A stretch of DNA of 64,000 bases from Chloroflexota bacterium. Lineage in GTDB: Bacteria > Chloroflexota > UBA6077 > JACCZL01. This document shows, in pieces, positions 1 through 9,419 of this stretch. The stretch is taken from NCBI GenBank assembly GCA_020845495.1, contig JADLFM010000137.1, positions 1-64,000 on the forward strand, written 5' to 3'. Position 1 is the first letter of the stretch. The number at the start of each line of letters is the position of its first letter. The position numbers were made by a program, and so were the translations under genes. The notes under the pieces are model-generated. The model saw only the letters and a list, made by a program, of their open reading frames with translations. It was not told the origin of the DNA and searched no databases.

Positions 1-241
1 ACGGCGTCGAGCCCACCAACAACAGCTCCGAGCGCGACCTGCGCCCCTCGGTCATCCACCGCAAGGTCATCGGCGGCTTCCGCTCCGCCTGGGGTGCCGA
101 GGCCTCGGCCATCCGCACCACCATCCTCGCCACCGCCCGCAAGCAAGCCCGGAACCTGCTCGACGCCTTCCGTTCCGTCGCTGGCCCCTCCCCGCTTCAG
201 GCTATCCCGACCCGCTCGTAGCCTGTACGTGGGCAGTTACC
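1..241 (+). mobile_element. Right end of an IS66-family insertion sequence (rest lies before the window)
   Basis: The transposase C-terminus ends at 221. The next 20 bases contain a candidate terminal repeat, which read inward on the minus strand is GTAACTGCCCACGTACAG (223-240). The bases 234-248 form a perfect 7-1-7 palindrome (CAGTTAC C GTAACTG). The element boundary near 240/241 is inferred from this; the matching left end and the target duplication cannot be seen. Confidence 0.5.
3..221 (+). CDS. IS66-family transposase, C-terminal 72 residues (5' truncated by window edge)
   Basis: Reading from base 3 gives an open frame with EPTNNSSERDLRP, then a HRKVIGGFRS stretch and TILATARKQARNLLDAF, ending at TAG 219-221. 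This is the pattern of the end of the IS66 TnpC transposase, which carries the last acidic residue of the catalytic triad (the E of NNxxER). No start is visible because the window begins inside the gene. The family identification rests on this conserved tail only. It is the only transposon-related gene in the window. Confidence 0.8.
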   Translation, partial: GVEPTNNSSERDLRPSVIHRKVIGGFRSAWGAEASAIRTTILATARKQARNLLDAFRSVAGPSPLQAIPTRS

Positions 242-432
242 GTAACTGAACGTCTACAGCGACACGGGGAGCCGGTGCGGAGCCAGTCAACAGAACCGCG
301 TCTCGCGCACTCCGGGGTTGCGGTGGGCGTCGGCGTGTAGTTTCCGGCGCTGGGCGTATACTCGGCGGCCGTCATCCGAAGCCGTGGAAAGCCACGTTCA
401 CCAGACACCCGGTGTGCTCCCCATGCCCGACA

Positions 433-464
433 ACGCCCCTCCGGGAGTCATCCCGGAGGGGCGT
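433..464. terminator. Perfect 14-bp hairpin with 4-nt loop
   Basis: Arms 433-446 (ACGCCCCTCCGGGA) and 451-464 are perfectly complementary around a GTCA loop. It lies just beyond the 3' end of the minus-strand tRNA-Arg and is probably its terminator, though there is no strong T run on either side. The stretch 242-432 before it holds no gene that I can support. Confidence 0.55.
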
Positions 465-483
465 GCGCTTTCCTGCTAGGGGC

Positions 484-559
484 TGGTACCCCTGGAGGGA
501 ATCGAACCCCCAACCAACGGCTTAGAAGGCCGCTGCTCTGTCCGTTGAGCTACAGGGGC
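484..559 (-). tRNA. tRNA-Arg (anticodon TCT)
   Basis: Read on the minus strand, the 76-nt gene starts GCCCCTG and ends CAGGGGT-A-CCA. The 7-bp acceptor therefore pairs (first pair G-U) and the CCA tail is encoded. The D-arm (AGCTCAACGGACAGAGC), the anticodon stem-loop (GCGGCCTTCTAAGCCGT, loop CTTCTAA) and the T-arm (GGGGGTTCGATTCCCTC) are all present. Anticodon TCT reads AGA/AGG arginine codons, which are rare in such GC-rich genes. It follows the mutase gene by about 90 nt. Confidence 0.96.
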
Positions 560-650
560 GCGTGTCATCGAGGCGTGTGCGCTGCCAGGTCCACTGCGCT
601 ACCAGGTCGCGGCCTGAATTATACGAGCGTGAGGCGCGGATCGGCCGAGC

Positions 651-2306
651 CTAGAACGCGCCCAGACCGCGCGCTTCGCCGAAAACACCCCGCAAGGTGT
701 CCGAGATCTCGCCAAGCGTGCAAAGCGCTTCGACGCATGCAAGGATCTTGGGCATCGTGTTCGCCGTGCCGCGTGCGGCCGCGTCGAGTGCGGCCAGTGC
801 GGCGGACGCCGCTCGCTCGTCGCGGCGCGCTTTGACTCCTCGGATCCGCTCGGTCTGACGATCCCGGACGGACGGGTCGACGCGCAGGATCTCGGGCATC
901 TCGCCGGCCACGGCGTCGACGAAGCGGTTGACTCCTACGATAATCCGCTCGCCGCGCTCGACTTCCTGCTGGAAACGGTAGGCGCTCTCTTGGATCTCGG
1001 CCTGAATGAAGCCGTGCTCGATCGCCCGCAGCGCGCCGCCGAGGCCGTCGATCTGCTCGATGTAGCGCCAGGCCGCCGCTTCCACCTCGTCGGTGAGGCG
1101 CTCGACGTAGTACGAGCCAGCCAGCGGATCGACCACGTCGGCGACTCCGCTCTCATAGGCCAGCACCTGTTGGGTGCGCAGCGCCAGGGTCGCCGACGCT
1201 TCCGTGGGCAGGGCCAGCGCTTCATCGCGAGCGTTGGTGTGGAGCGACTGGGTGCCGCCGAGCACTGCTGCCAGCGCCTGGACGGTCACCCGAACGACGT
1301 TGGCGTCGATCTGCTGGGCCTGGAGCGATACGCCAGCCGTCTGGGTGTGAAAGCGAAGCGCCCAGGAGCGTGGATCGGCCGCGCCCAGCCGCTCGCGCAC
1401 GATTTTCGCCCACATCCGCCGCGCCGCCCGGAACTTGGCGATCTCCTCGAACAGTTCGTTGTGGCTGTCGAAGAAGAAGCCGAGCCGGGGCGCAAACGCG
1501 TCGATCGTCAGCCCAGCCTGAAGGGCGTGCTCGCAGTAGGCGATGGCGTTCGCGAGCGTGAACGCCAACTCCTGCACGGCCGTCGCACCGGCTTCGCGCA
1601 GGTGGTAGCCACTGACGTTGATAAAGTTCCAGCGAGGCAACTCGGCCGTACAGTAGGCGAAGACGTCCGTCACCAGCCGCATCGACGGGGATGGCGGATA
1701 GATGTAGGTGCCCCGTGCGATGAACTCTTTCAGAATGTCGTTCTGAACGGTTCCGTTCAGCCGATCTAGTGGGACACCCTGCTTCTTCCCGACTGCCACG
1801 TACAGCGCGAGCAGAATCGGGGCCGTCGAGTTGATCGTCATCGACGTGCTGACTCGGTCGAGCGGGATGCCCTCGAACAGCCGCTCCATGTCGTCGAGCG
1901 TGTCGATCGCCACGCCGACTTTCCCGACCTCGCCCTCGGCCATCGGATGATCCGAGTCGTAGCCCATCTGGGTCGGCAGGTCGAACGCGACCGACAGACC
2001 AGTCTGGCCCCGCTCCAGCAGGTAGCGATAGCGGGCGTTCGACTCTTCGGCCGTCGCGTAGCCGGCGTACTGGCGCATCGTCCAGAGCCGGCCTCGGTAC
2101 ATGTTCGGCTGGACGCCCCGGGTATAGGGGTACTCGCCGGGGAATCCGAGCTGGGTGCGCGGATCCCAGCCGGTCAGATCCTCAGCCGTGTAGAGCGGCT
2201 CGATAGGGGTCTGCGAGGAGGTCTCGAAGCAGGCCCGGCGTTCCGGCGAGCGCGCACGGGCGTGCTGGAGCGTCGTCTCCTGCCACTCAGCCTTGTCCTG
2301 GCTCAT
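651..2306 (-). CDS. Methylmalonyl-CoA mutase, large (catalytic) subunit without B12 domain
   Basis: The 551-aa protein is the TIM-barrel catalytic half of adenosylcobalamin-dependent acyl-CoA mutases. It shows [20 protein letters not shown] near residue 65, [19 protein letters not shown] near 105 and [19 protein letters not shown] near 200. The Tyr after NM and the Arg in PSMR match positions that bind the methylmalonyl carboxylate, but a related mutase such as isobutyryl-CoA mutase cannot be excluded. The C-terminal cobalamin-binding domain is absent, so a separate small subunit is expected elsewhere. The protein would convert (R)-methylmalonyl-CoA to succinyl-CoA, downstream of the carboxylase genes in this operon. 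The ATG lies inside the last unit of a 16-nt tandem array. Confidence 0.9.
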   Translation of the reverse strand: MSQDKAEWQETTLQHARARSPERRACFETSSQTPIEPLYTAEDLTGWDPRTQLGFPGEYPYTRGVQPNMYRGRLWTMRQYAGYATAEESNARYRYLLERGQTGLSVAFDLPTQMGYDSDHPMAEGEVGKVGVAIDTLDDMERLFEGIPLDRVSTSMTINSTAPILLALYVAVGKKQGVPLDRLNGTVQNDILKEFIARGTYIYPPSPSMRLVTDVFAYCTAELPRWNFINVSGYHLREAGATAVQELAFTLANAIAYCEHALQAGLTIDAFAPRLGFFFDSHNELFEEIAKFRAARRMWAKIVRERLGAADPRSWALRFHTQTAGVSLQAQQIDANVVRVTVQALAAVLGGTQSLHTNARDEALALPTEASATLALRTQQVLAYESGVADVVDPLAGSYYVERLTDEVEAAAWRYIEQIDGLGGALRAIEHGFIQAEIQESAYRFQQEVERGERIIVGVNRFVDAVAGEMPEILRVDPSVRDRQTERIRGVKARRDERAASAALAALDAAARGTANTMPKILACVEALCTLGEISDTLRGVFGEARGLGAF

Positions 2307-2404
2307 CCGTGTCCTGGCTCATCCGCGCCTAGACTCATCCATGCCCCGGCTCATCCGCGCCCTGGCTCATCCGCGCCTAGACTCATCCATGCCCCGGCTC
2401 ATCG
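2293..2404. repeat. Tandem array of seven 16-nt units at the ClpN/mutase gene junction
   Basis: Seven units of exactly 16 nt fill 2293-2404. On the minus strand each reads GGATGAG plus a variable tail: GCCAGGACAA, GCCAGGACAC, GTCTAGGCGC (twice), GCCGGGGCAT (twice) or GCCAGGGCGC. Every unit contains ATGA, that is, a start overlapping a stop. The ClpN-type gene stops in the sixth unit (TGA 2385-2383) and the mutase starts in the first (ATG 2306). Because 16 is not a multiple of 3, the frame rotates from unit to unit. Confidence 0.9.
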
Positions 2405-3123
2405 TCTCCCACCGCCCCGCCGCACTCCGGACAGAATCGTACACCCGGCGTCGGGGGAAGTGGGGCGTCGCAGCGCGGACAGCGGGGCCACGGCTCGCCG
2501 CAGAACGCGCAGAATCGCCACTCCCAGCGCCGTGCACGGGTGCAGCGACCACAGCGGCCGGGCTCCAGCCGGCCGACGTCACGGCGAAAGGCCGGGCTGC
2601 CCGGCCCGATACCGCCCCGAGGCGCGACCAGGCCACCCGGTCGGGTTGGCTCAGGTGGCGCCTCGTTGATGAGTGCGACGATCTGGCGTCGTGCTCGGTC
2701 GAGCGTCACACCGACGCCGACCAGCATGACGAACGCCGTCCCTTCGCCGTCACGGAGCAAGCCGAGCAACAGGTGCTCGGTGCCGACGTAGTCGTGGCGA
2801 AGCCGCGCCGCTTCCGAGCGCGCCATCTCGAGGGCAGCCCGCACGCCGGGGCCGGCCTCGATGGGCAGGTCCGGCAGGATGTCGGCGGGGACCAATCGGG
2901 AGCGCACCCGCTGAGCGAGCTCGGCGGGGTCGACGTCGAGCGCCCGGAGCGCCCGCGCCGCAAGCCCTCGTCCCTCACGGAGCAGCCCGACCAGGAGGTG
3001 CTCGGTCCCGATCTCCGGATGTCGGACTCCGAGCGCCTCCTCCTCCGCCAGGGCCAGCACGCGTCGCGCCCGAGGTGTCAGGCGGCTGGGCAGCGGCGTC
3101 GGTCGGTCAGGCCGTTCGGACAC
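2383..3123 (-). CDS. Stand-alone double Clp N-domain protein with C-terminal zinc ribbons
   Basis: The 246-aa protein begins with two Clp N-terminal (ClpR) repeats. Each carries the family signature, IGTEHLLVGLLREGRG near residue 38 and VGTEHLLLGLLRDGEG near 112. No AAA+ ATPase domain follows. Instead the last 55 residues hold four Cys pairs (CGRC, CAFC, CPRC, CPEC), which look like two zinc ribbons. Clp N domains bind substrates or adaptors of ClpC, so an adaptor or sensor role is possible but not shown. The start is GTG 3123 and overlaps the end of cinA by 17 nt. The stop lies inside the 16-nt repeat array. Confidence 0.8.
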   Translation of the reverse strand: MSERPDRPTPLPSRLTPRARRVLALAEEEALGVRHPEIGTEHLLVGLLREGRGLAARALRALDVDPAELAQRVRSRLVPADILPDLPIEAGPGVRAALEMARSEAARLRHDYVGTEHLLLGLLRDGEGTAFVMLVGVGVTLDRARRQIVALINEAPPEPTRPGGLVAPRGGIGPGSPAFRRDVGRLEPGRCGRCTRARRWEWRFCAFCGEPWPRCPRCDAPLPPTPGVRFCPECGGAVGDDEPGHG

Positions 3124-4375
3124 CCCCGACCCCCGCCGTCCTGCGATCTTCGAGCGCCCGCCAGATCAAGTACAGGGCATCGTAGACAGCGCGCCGTTTG
3201 AACTCGAGCCGGGTGGTCGACCAGAGACTACCCACGACCTTCCGCTCGCCCAGGAAGTCGATCGCAATGAACGCCGTCCCAACCGGCTTTCCCTCGACCT
3301 CACTCGGGCCGGCCACGCCGGTGATGCCGAGGCCGGCGTCCGCGCCCGTTCGCTCGCGGGCCGCCGTTGCCATCGCGAGCGCCGTCTCCTCGGACACCGT
3401 GCCGTGCTGCTGGATGACCTCGCTCGGGACGCCCGAGGCGATCTTCAGGTCCGCCGCGTAAGCGACCACGCCGCCCTTGAACCACTCCGAAGAGCCCGGC
3501 GTATCGGTGAGGTAGCTCGCCAGCAGGCCGCCGGAGGCTGACTCCATCGTCGCCACCGTCAGCCCCTGGGCCACCAGGAGCTTCCCGATCGCGCCGGCTA
3601 GCGTCTCCTCGTCGATGCCGTACACCCAGTGCTCCGTGAGCGCCCGGACCTGCTGTTCGAACTCGGCGATCATCGCATCAGCCCGCTCGCGCGAGCTGGC
3701 CTTCGCGGCGATCCGGAGGTGCACGCCGTCCTGCTTGGCATAGGTTGCGAGCGTCGGGTTGGTCGAGTGAATGAGCTCGGTCACCACCTCGGCCACGTTC
3801 GACTCACCGATCCCGACCGTCTTCAGAGTCCGGCTGACGAGCACGCCGCCACCACCGCCCATGCTGAGTCGAGGTGCAACCTGCTCCTCCCACATCTTTT
3901 TCATCTCGTGGGGGACGCCGGGCATGCAGGCGATCTTGGTCCGGCCGTTGTTTGCCTCGACCCACCAGCCGGGAGCCGTCCCAATCGGGTTGTCGATCGC
4001 CTGCGCGGACGGAATCAGCGTCGCTTGCTTGATGTTCATAGCCGGCATCGGTCGGTTGCGGCGAGCGTACCAACCCCGCAAGATCTCCTCCAGCTCCGGG
4101 CGGACCGTCATCGTCTCGCCGAGCGCCTGGGCGACCGCCTCGCGAGTCAGATCATCCTCGGTCGGCCCGAGGCCGCCGGTCATGATGATCAGATCGGACC
4201 GATCCATGGCACGCTGAACGGTGTCGGTGAGGCGGCCGAGGTTGTCGCCGACGTGCGTCACGAAGAACATGTCGATGCCCAGGCCGACCATCTGCTGGGC
4301 CAGATACTGCGAATTCGTGTCGAGGATCTCTCCGAGCAACAGCTCGGTGCCAACCGCGATGATCTCTGACTTCAT
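3107..4375 (-). CDS. cinA: CinA-like protein (nicotinamide-nucleotide amidohydrolase / MoaB-like)
   Basis: The 422-aa protein has the full CinA layout. The N-terminal molybdopterin-binding-like domain (about 1-170) begins MKSEIIAVGTELLLGEILDT and includes IIMTGGLGPTEDD. The C-terminal PncC-type domain (about 255-410) includes ATMESASGGLLASYLTDTPG and GLGITGVAGP. In known members the C-terminal domain deamidates nicotinamide mononucleotide for NAD recycling. It sits between the biotin carrier gene (123 nt upstream) and the ClpN protein (overlapping), on the same strand. Its presence in a propionate operon is probably positional, not functional. Confidence 0.93.
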   Translation of the reverse strand: MKSEIIAVGTELLLGEILDTNSQYLAQQMVGLGIDMFFVTHVGDNLGRLTDTVQRAMDRSDLIIMTGGLGPTEDDLTREAVAQALGETMTVRPELEEILRGWYARRNRPMPAMNIKQATLIPSAQAIDNPIGTAPGWWVEANNGRTKIACMPGVPHEMKKMWEEQVAPRLSMGGGGGVLVSRTLKTVGIGESNVAEVVTELIHSTNPTLATYAKQDGVHLRIAAKASSRERADAMIAEFEQQVRALTEHWVYGIDEETLAGAIGKLLVAQGLTVATMESASGGLLASYLTDTPGSSEWFKGGVVAYAADLKIASGVPSEVIQQHGTVSEETALAMATAARERTGADAGLGITGVAGPSEVEGKPVGTAFIAIDFLGERKVVGSLWSTTRLEFKRRAVYDALYLIWRALEDRRTAGVGGVRTA

Positions 4376-4498
4376 GAGGGATCCGCCATTCCCTTCGACG
4401 GCGCTGTTGCGCGTGGCCCGATGCTAGCGCGTCGGCTGGGGCCGCTACCAGGGGGGCACACGCCCGCGAGCCAGGGCCGACCGCTCGATTCGTCCCGT

Positions 4499-5074
4499 TC
4501 AATCGCCGAGTCGGATCAGCACCTGATTCTGGTCGACGGTCTGCCCCGGCCCAACCAGCACGTCTCGCACGACCGCGTCGTCACGGGCGGTGAGCTCGTT
4601 CTGCATCTTCATAGCCGAAAGCACGACGAGCGTCTGGCCCCGCTCGACCCGCTGTCCCGGCTCGACGTTGACCGAGACCACCAGTCCCGGCATCGGCGCC
4701 TTGACGGTCGAGTCCACGGGGCGGGGGCGGCCCTGCGCAGCAGCGCGCGCCAGCCGAGCCGCGCGCTCATCACGAACCACCACCTCACGCACAAGGTCTG
4801 GCAGTACGACGTTCAGGCCATCGGCGGTGGTGCCCGCAAGTCCGGTCAGCACCCGATCGCCGACGATCAGACTCAGAAAGCCGTCGTCCGCTCGTGCGCC
4901 AACGACGACCGGTCGTACCGGCCCGTCCCCGACCCGTACGGCCAACCCGGATGAGTACTCGACCACCTCGACGACGATGAGGTGCTCGCCGATGCCGACC
5001 TCGTAACGGACGACACTCGAGGGCCGCTCGCCGCCGCGCGCCTCGGTGCGCGCCGCATCATCCGCTGGCGGCAT
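4499..5074 (-). CDS. Biotin carboxyl carrier protein of acyl-CoA carboxylase
   Basis: The protein of 191 aa ends in a biotinyl domain (about 120-190). It has the VKAPMPGLVVSV strand and the biotinylation site LSAMKMQNEL, with the acceptor lysine near residue 156. The ATG at 5074 is chosen because it overlaps the biotin carboxylase stop as TGATG, the classic translational coupling. The frame is open much further upstream but is out of place there, inside the carboxylase gene. It carries carboxybiotin between the carboxylase and transferase subunits of this operon. Confidence 0.92.
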   Translation of the reverse strand: MPPADDAARTEARGGERPSSVVRYEVGIGEHLIVVEVVEYSSGLAVRVGDGPVRPVVVGARADDGFLSLIVGDRVLTGLAGTTADGLNVVLPDLVREVVVRDERAARLARAAAQGRPRPVDSTVKAPMPGLVVSVNVEPGQRVERGQTLVVLSAMKMQNELTARDDAVVRDVLVGPGQTVDQNQVLIRLGD

Positions 5075-6582
5075 CACGGCATCCCCAGTGCGGCGCGTCG
5101 AGCGACGCTCAGCCAGCGTCCATCGGCCTCTGGTTCGGCGCCCGTCGTGGTCGTGACGCGCGCGCGGCCACGCTCCAGATGGGCGGCGAGCGCCGCGAAG
5201 GTGGCAGCCTGCTCGGCCTGGCTCTCGGGCATCGCCTCGGGCGGCGCCCAGTAGCGTTCGAGGAAGCCGGTGTCGAGATCCCCGGCGACGAAGGCCGGGT
5301 GGCGCATCAGCCAGCGGTGGAAAGGGACGGTTGTCTTGACGCCAAAGATCAGGTACTCGCCCAGCGCCCGATGCATCCGCTCCAACGATTGCGGGCGGTC
5401 CTCGGCCCAGACGATCAACTTGGCGAGCATCGGGTCGTAAAATGGCGTTACGTCCTGACCGGCCTCGAGCGCTCCGTCGAGCCGTACGCCCGGCCCGTCC
5501 GGACGGCGCACCGCCTGGATGTGGCCGATCGACGGGATGAACCCGTGCTCCGGGTCTTCGGCCTGAATCCGGCACTCGACGGCGTGCCCGCGTAGCGCGA
5601 TGTCGTCCTGGCGCAGTGCAAGTGGCTGGCCGGCCGCGATCCACATTTGCTGGTGCACGAGATCGATGCCGGTCACCAGTTCCGTCACGGGATGCTCCAC
5701 CTGAAGGCGGGCGTTCACTTCGAGGAAGTAAAAGTTGCCGTCTCGGTCGAGCAGGAACTCGCAGGTGCCGGCGTTGGTGTAGCCGACCGCCTGAGCGGCG
5801 CGTACCGCCACCTCACCCATTCGTGCCCGAAGCTCCGGGGTGACGGCCGGCGAAGGCGATTCCTCGAGGAGTTTCTGATGGCGGCGCTGGACGCTACATT
5901 CACGTTCGCCAAGGTGGATCGCATTCCCGTGCTGGTCGGCCAGAATCTGGATCTCGACGTGCCGTGGGCGCAACACCAGCCGCTCGAGGTACATCGACGG
6001 ATCGCCAAAGGCGGCAGCGGCTTCGTCGGACGCCTGCCGAAACGCCGCCTCGATCTCCTCACTTCGGTCGACGACCCGCATGCCCTTGCCGCCGCCGCCA
6101 GACACGGCCTTCAGCGCGACCGGGTAGCCAATCTCGTCGGCGAGACGGCGGGCCTCTGCACCGGTTGGAATCGGCTCGAGCGTGCCGGGGACCACCGGGA
6201 CACCGGCTGCCTGCATGCGTTGGCGCGCCGAGGTCTTGCTGCCGAGTGCCCGCATAGCCTCCGGCGGTGGCCCGACGAAGATCAGCCCGGCTGAGGCGCA
6301 CGCCTCGGCGAAATCGGCGTTCTCGGCCAGAAAGCCGTAGCCGGGATGCACCGCCTCCGCTCCGACCCGCCGCGCGATCTCGATCAGCTTGTCGGCGCGG
6401 AGGTAGCTGTCGGCGGCCGTGGTACCGCCCAGGGCGATCGCGTCATCGGCGGCACGGACGTGCGGCGCACCACGATCAGGGTCGCTGTACACCGCAACCG
6501 AGCGGATGCCCAGTTCGCGGCACGCACGGGCAACCCGGATCGCGATCTCGCCGCGATTGGCGATCAGGAGCGTGGAGAACAT
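5074..6582 (-). CDS. Biotin carboxylase subunit of acetyl-/propionyl-CoA carboxylase
   Basis: The 502-aa protein starts MFSTLLIANRGEIAIRVARA and has the ATP-grasp order of biotin carboxylases. The glycine-rich loop is SGGGGKGMRVVD (near 160), followed by RHVEIQILAD, the catalytic FYFLEVNARLQVEHPVTE (near 285) and a C-terminal domain. It carboxylates biotin on the carrier protein using ATP and bicarbonate. The length fits a free subunit, with carrier and transferase encoded by the flanking genes. With a methylmalonyl-CoA mutase in the same operon, propionyl-CoA is the likely substrate of the complex. Confidence 0.94.
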   Translation of the reverse strand: MFSTLLIANRGEIAIRVARACRELGIRSVAVYSDPDRGAPHVRAADDAIALGGTTAADSYLRADKLIEIARRVGAEAVHPGYGFLAENADFAEACASAGLIFVGPPPEAMRALGSKTSARQRMQAAGVPVVPGTLEPIPTGAEARRLADEIGYPVALKAVSGGGGKGMRVVDRSEEIEAAFRQASDEAAAAFGDPSMYLERLVLRPRHVEIQILADQHGNAIHLGERECSVQRRHQKLLEESPSPAVTPELRARMGEVAVRAAQAVGYTNAGTCEFLLDRDGNFYFLEVNARLQVEHPVTELVTGIDLVHQQMWIAAGQPLALRQDDIALRGHAVECRIQAEDPEHGFIPSIGHIQAVRRPDGPGVRLDGALEAGQDVTPFYDPMLAKLIVWAEDRPQSLERMHRALGEYLIFGVKTTVPFHRWLMRHPAFVAGDLDTGFLERYWAPPEAMPESQAEQAATFAALAAHLERGRARVTTTTGAEPEADGRWLSVARRAALGMP

Positions 6583-6683
6583 ACGTTGTCAGCCATCAGC
6601 GGCCAGGCGTGAGAGGTCCAGCACGCATCGCTCGCCCCCAGGCCCGTTCCCCTGGTCGCAGACGGCTGCGTGCTGACATCTCG

Positions 6684-8372
6684 TCACAGGGGGATGTTCC
6701 CGTGCTTCTTCGGCGGGTTGGTGTCCCGCTTGGTGCGGACGAGCTCGAGCGCCGCGATCAGTCTGGCGCGGGTCTCATGGGGGAAGATGACCTCGTCGAC
6801 GTAGCCGCGTGCAGCAGCGGCATACGGGTTCGCGAAGCGCTCGCGATACTCGCGGGTCAGGCGGGCGCGGACGGCATCCGCGTCGTCGGCGCGGGCGATC
6901 TCGTCGCGGAAAATGATGTTCACCGCTCCCTCGACGCCCATCACCGCGATCTCGGCAGTCGGCCAGGCGAAGTTCGCATCGCCCCGGATGTGCTTACTCG
7001 ACATGACGTCGTAGGCGCCGCCGTACGCTTTACGGGTGATGACGGTGAGCTTCGGCACCGTTGCCTCACAGTAGGCGAACAATAGCTTTGCCCCGTGGCG
7101 GATGATGCCGCCGTGCTCCTGCCCGACGCCGGGCAGGAAACCCGGCACGTCGACGAACGTAACGAGCGGGATGTTGAAGCAGTCGCAGAAGCGGACGAAG
7201 CGCGCCGCCTTCACCGACGAGTTGATGTCGAGGACGCCGGCCAGGACGCTCGGTTGCTGCGCCACGATCCCGACCGACCGGCCGCCTAGCCGCGCAAACC
7301 CGACGATGATGTTCTGAGCGTAATGTTCCATGACCGCGAGGAAGTCGCCGTCGTCCACGACCGACCGAATCACCCGGTGCATGTCGTAGGCGCGCGACGG
7401 ATCGTCCGGAACGATCGTATCGAGGCTCATATCTGCCCGGTCGACCGGATCGGTGCAGGCTCGACGGGGCGGATCGTCGACGTTGTTGGAGGGGAGGAAC
7501 GTCAGAAGCCGACGGATCTCCTCCAGGCACGATACCTCGTCGTCGAGAGCGAAGTGGGCGACGCCGCTCGTCAGGTTGTGGGTCATCGCGCCGCCAAGTT
7601 GCTCGAAGTCGACGACTTCGTGCGTCACCGTCTTCACTACGTCCGGGCCGGTCACGAACATGAAACTCGTGGCCTTCACCATGAACGTGAAGTCGGTGAT
7701 GGCCGGCGAGTAGACGGCCCCGCCCGCGCACGGCCCCATGATCGCACTGATCTGCGGCACGACCCCGGATGCAAGCGTATTGCGGAGGAAGATCTCGGCG
7801 TAGGCGCCCAGGCTGACGACGCCCTCCTGAATTCGCGCCCCGCCCGAGTCGTTCAGCCCGATGATGGGCAGACCGGACTTCATGGCGACGTCCATCAGCT
7901 TACAGATCTTCTCGCCATACGCCTCGGACAGGGAACCGCCAAAGACCGTGAAGTCCTGGGAGAAGACGGCCACCGGGCGGCCGTCGATGCGCCCGAGCGC
8001 CGTCACCACGCCGTCGCCGAGGTAGCGCTCCTCGGCCAGGCCGAAGTCCGTCGCCCGGTGCACGACCAGCGCATCGAGCTCCTGCATCGAGCCGGGGTCG
8101 AGGAGCAGGTCCAGGCGCTCGCGGGCGGTGAGCTTGCCGCGCTTGTGCTGCTGCTCGATTCGCCGCTCGCCTCCCCCAAGGACGGCCTGTTGGCGCAGCA
8201 GCCGCAGGCGCTCGAGCTTCGCCGCCGTCGTTTCAGCCGCGCCGACCGGTCCGGCTGCGCCGTTGGCGGTGGCCGAGGCTGCGCCGTCGCCGCGTTCGGT
8301 CGGCGCCTCAGCACCCGCCGGCTGCGCCGCATTGGCCGGAATTGACTCGTCGTGCGAGCGCTGTTGCGTCAC
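6684..8372 (-). CDS. pccB: Propionyl-CoA carboxylase carboxyltransferase (beta) subunit
   Basis: The conserved part begins [20 protein letters not shown] and runs through [72 protein letters not shown] and [11 protein letters not shown], which are both halves of the crotonase-fold transferase. It moves the carboxyl group from carboxybiotin to propionyl-CoA (or acetyl-CoA). I prefer GTG 8372, preceded by GGAG with 5-nt spacing, giving 562 aa. A TTG at 8537 would add a low-complexity Ala-rich leader. About 45 residues before the conserved part are still Ala-rich and may be disordered. First gene of the operon. Confidence 0.92.
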   Translation of the reverse strand: MTQQRSHDESIPANAAQPAGAEAPTERGDGAASATANGAAGPVGAAETTAAKLERLRLLRQQAVLGGGERRIEQQHKRGKLTARERLDLLLDPGSMQELDALVVHRATDFGLAEERYLGDGVVTALGRIDGRPVAVFSQDFTVFGGSLSEAYGEKICKLMDVAMKSGLPIIGLNDSGGARIQEGVVSLGAYAEIFLRNTLASGVVPQISAIMGPCAGGAVYSPAITDFTFMVKATSFMFVTGPDVVKTVTHEVVDFEQLGGAMTHNLTSGVAHFALDDEVSCLEEIRRLLTFLPSNNVDDPPRRACTDPVDRADMSLDTIVPDDPSRAYDMHRVIRSVVDDGDFLAVMEHYAQNIIVGFARLGGRSVGIVAQQPSVLAGVLDINSSVKAARFVRFCDCFNIPLVTFVDVPGFLPGVGQEHGGIIRHGAKLLFAYCEATVPKLTVITRKAYGGAYDVMSSKHIRGDANFAWPTAEIAVMGVEGAVNIIFRDEIARADDADAVRARLTREYRERFANPYAAAARGYVDEVIFPHETRARLIAALELVRTKRDTNPPKKHGNIPL

Positions 8373-8676
8373 GTCTGCTCCGCCACCGTCTCCCGCCGCC
8401 GCTCCCTGCACGACGCGCTCCGGGCATGCGGCATGAAGGGGACCGGCTGCTTCACCCACGGCAGCACCCTCGCTCGAGGTGATGGACGCCGCGCAGGGGC
8501 TGGCCGGGATGCTACCAGCGTCACCGGCTGACGACAAGCAAACAGGTTCACGAACTCGTGGGGGTGAAGGCGCACCCGAGCACGGTACTCGGCCGCACGG
8601 TACCGTTCATGCGGAGTGCCGGGCAGCAGATGGCGGTATCGCCCATACATGCGGCGCCAGGGGACGTGAACGAGAC
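8373..8676. other. Divergent intergenic region pccB / pcm
   Basis: This 304-nt stretch separates the minus-strand carboxylase operon from plus-strand pcm and must hold both promoters. I see no promoter good enough to place. Part of it (8373-8537) stays open as an Ala-rich extension of pccB, so the true pccB start may lie further up. The sequence GGTTCACGAACTCGTGG near 8545 contains a small dyad. Confidence 0.35.
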
Positions 8677-9375
8677 ATGAGTGCTGCTATCGAGCGGCTG
8701 GATGCGCTCCTACGTGAGCTTAGCCGCGACGGCATCTCCGACCCAAACGTCCTGGCCGCCATCCGACGGGTGCCGCGCGAAGCGTTCATTCCACCTCCGC
8801 TGTCAGAACGTGCGTATGAGAACGTCCCCCTGCCGATTGGCGAAGGCCAGACAATCTCCCAGCCGTTCATCGTCGCCGTCATGACCGAGGCGCTCGCCTT
8901 GTCCGACCGTGACCTCGTGCTCGAAGTCGGCACCGGGTCGGGGTACCAGACGGCCATCCTTGCCGAGCTTTCCTGGCAGGTCGTCAGCGTGGAGCGGCAG
9001 GCGGCCTTACTCGACCGCGCCGCCCGCATCTTGTCCAAACAGGGCTACCACAACGTGGACTTTCACTTTGCGGACGGCTCCCGGGGCTGGCCGGCGCGTG
9101 CGCCGTACGATCGGATCATCGTGACGGCTGGCGGCCCGGTTGTACCGACAGTGCTGCTCGATCAGCTAGCGCCGGGAGGTCGGCTGGTGATGCCAATCGG
9201 ATCTACCGGCCAGCAGCGGCTCGTGCTGCTCATCGCCGAGTCGGACGGCCTGCGCGAGGTCGATTTTGGCCCGGTCCATTTCGTTCCACTTATCGGCGAG
9301 CACGGCTGGGCCGAGCAGGACGAACACCGGCCAGCGTACGATGCATCAGTCGACGATTCGGAGGACGAGTGGTAA
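8677..9375 (+). CDS. pcm: Protein-L-isoaspartate O-methyltransferase
   Basis: Starting at ATG 8677 the 232-aa protein reads MSAAIERLDALLRELSRDGI and carries the PCMT signatures: RVPREAFIPP near 29, a QTISQPFIVAVMTEAL segment near 65, and the SAM-binding motif LEVGTGSGYQTAILAEL near 86. PYDRIIVTAGG follows near 145. The enzyme uses S-adenosylmethionine to repair isoaspartyl residues in aged proteins. The frame is open back to 8479, but the conserved family start matches 8677. An AGGGGA sequence lies about 13 nt upstream, further away than ideal. The last 20 residues are acidic and unconserved. Confidence 0.93.
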   Translation: MSAAIERLDALLRELSRDGISDPNVLAAIRRVPREAFIPPPLSERAYENVPLPIGEGQTISQPFIVAVMTEALALSDRDLVLEVGTGSGYQTAILAELSWQVVSVERQAALLDRAARILSKQGYHNVDFHFADGSRGWPARAPYDRIIVTAGGPVVPTVLLDQLAPGGRLVMPIGSTGQQRLVLLIAESDGLREVDFGPVHFVPLIGEHGWAEQDEHRPAYDASVDDSEDEW

Positions 9376-9393
9376 GGACCAGTGGTGCGTGGT

Positions 9394-9419
9394 GCGAGGC
9401 GAGTGACGCGAGGCGAGTG
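9394..9419. repeat. 12-nt direct repeat just after the pcm stop
   Basis: GCGAGGCGAGTG occurs at 9394-9405 and again at 9408-9419 (period 14). Related GAGTGG/GTGGTGCG words run from the last pcm codons onward. The rest of 9376-9547 holds no gene that I can support. Confidence 0.7.

Noticed and set aside
990..1769. Long plus-strand frames opposite the mutase and many other genes
   Set aside because: They are compositional mirror frames of GC-rich genes with Arg/His-rich, unconserved translations.
4499..5644. 381-residue carrier protein starting inside the biotin carboxylase gene
   Set aside because: The first 190 residues are Arg-rich antisense-like sequence overlapping the carboxylase; the TGATG-coupled ATG at 5074 gives a normal carrier protein.
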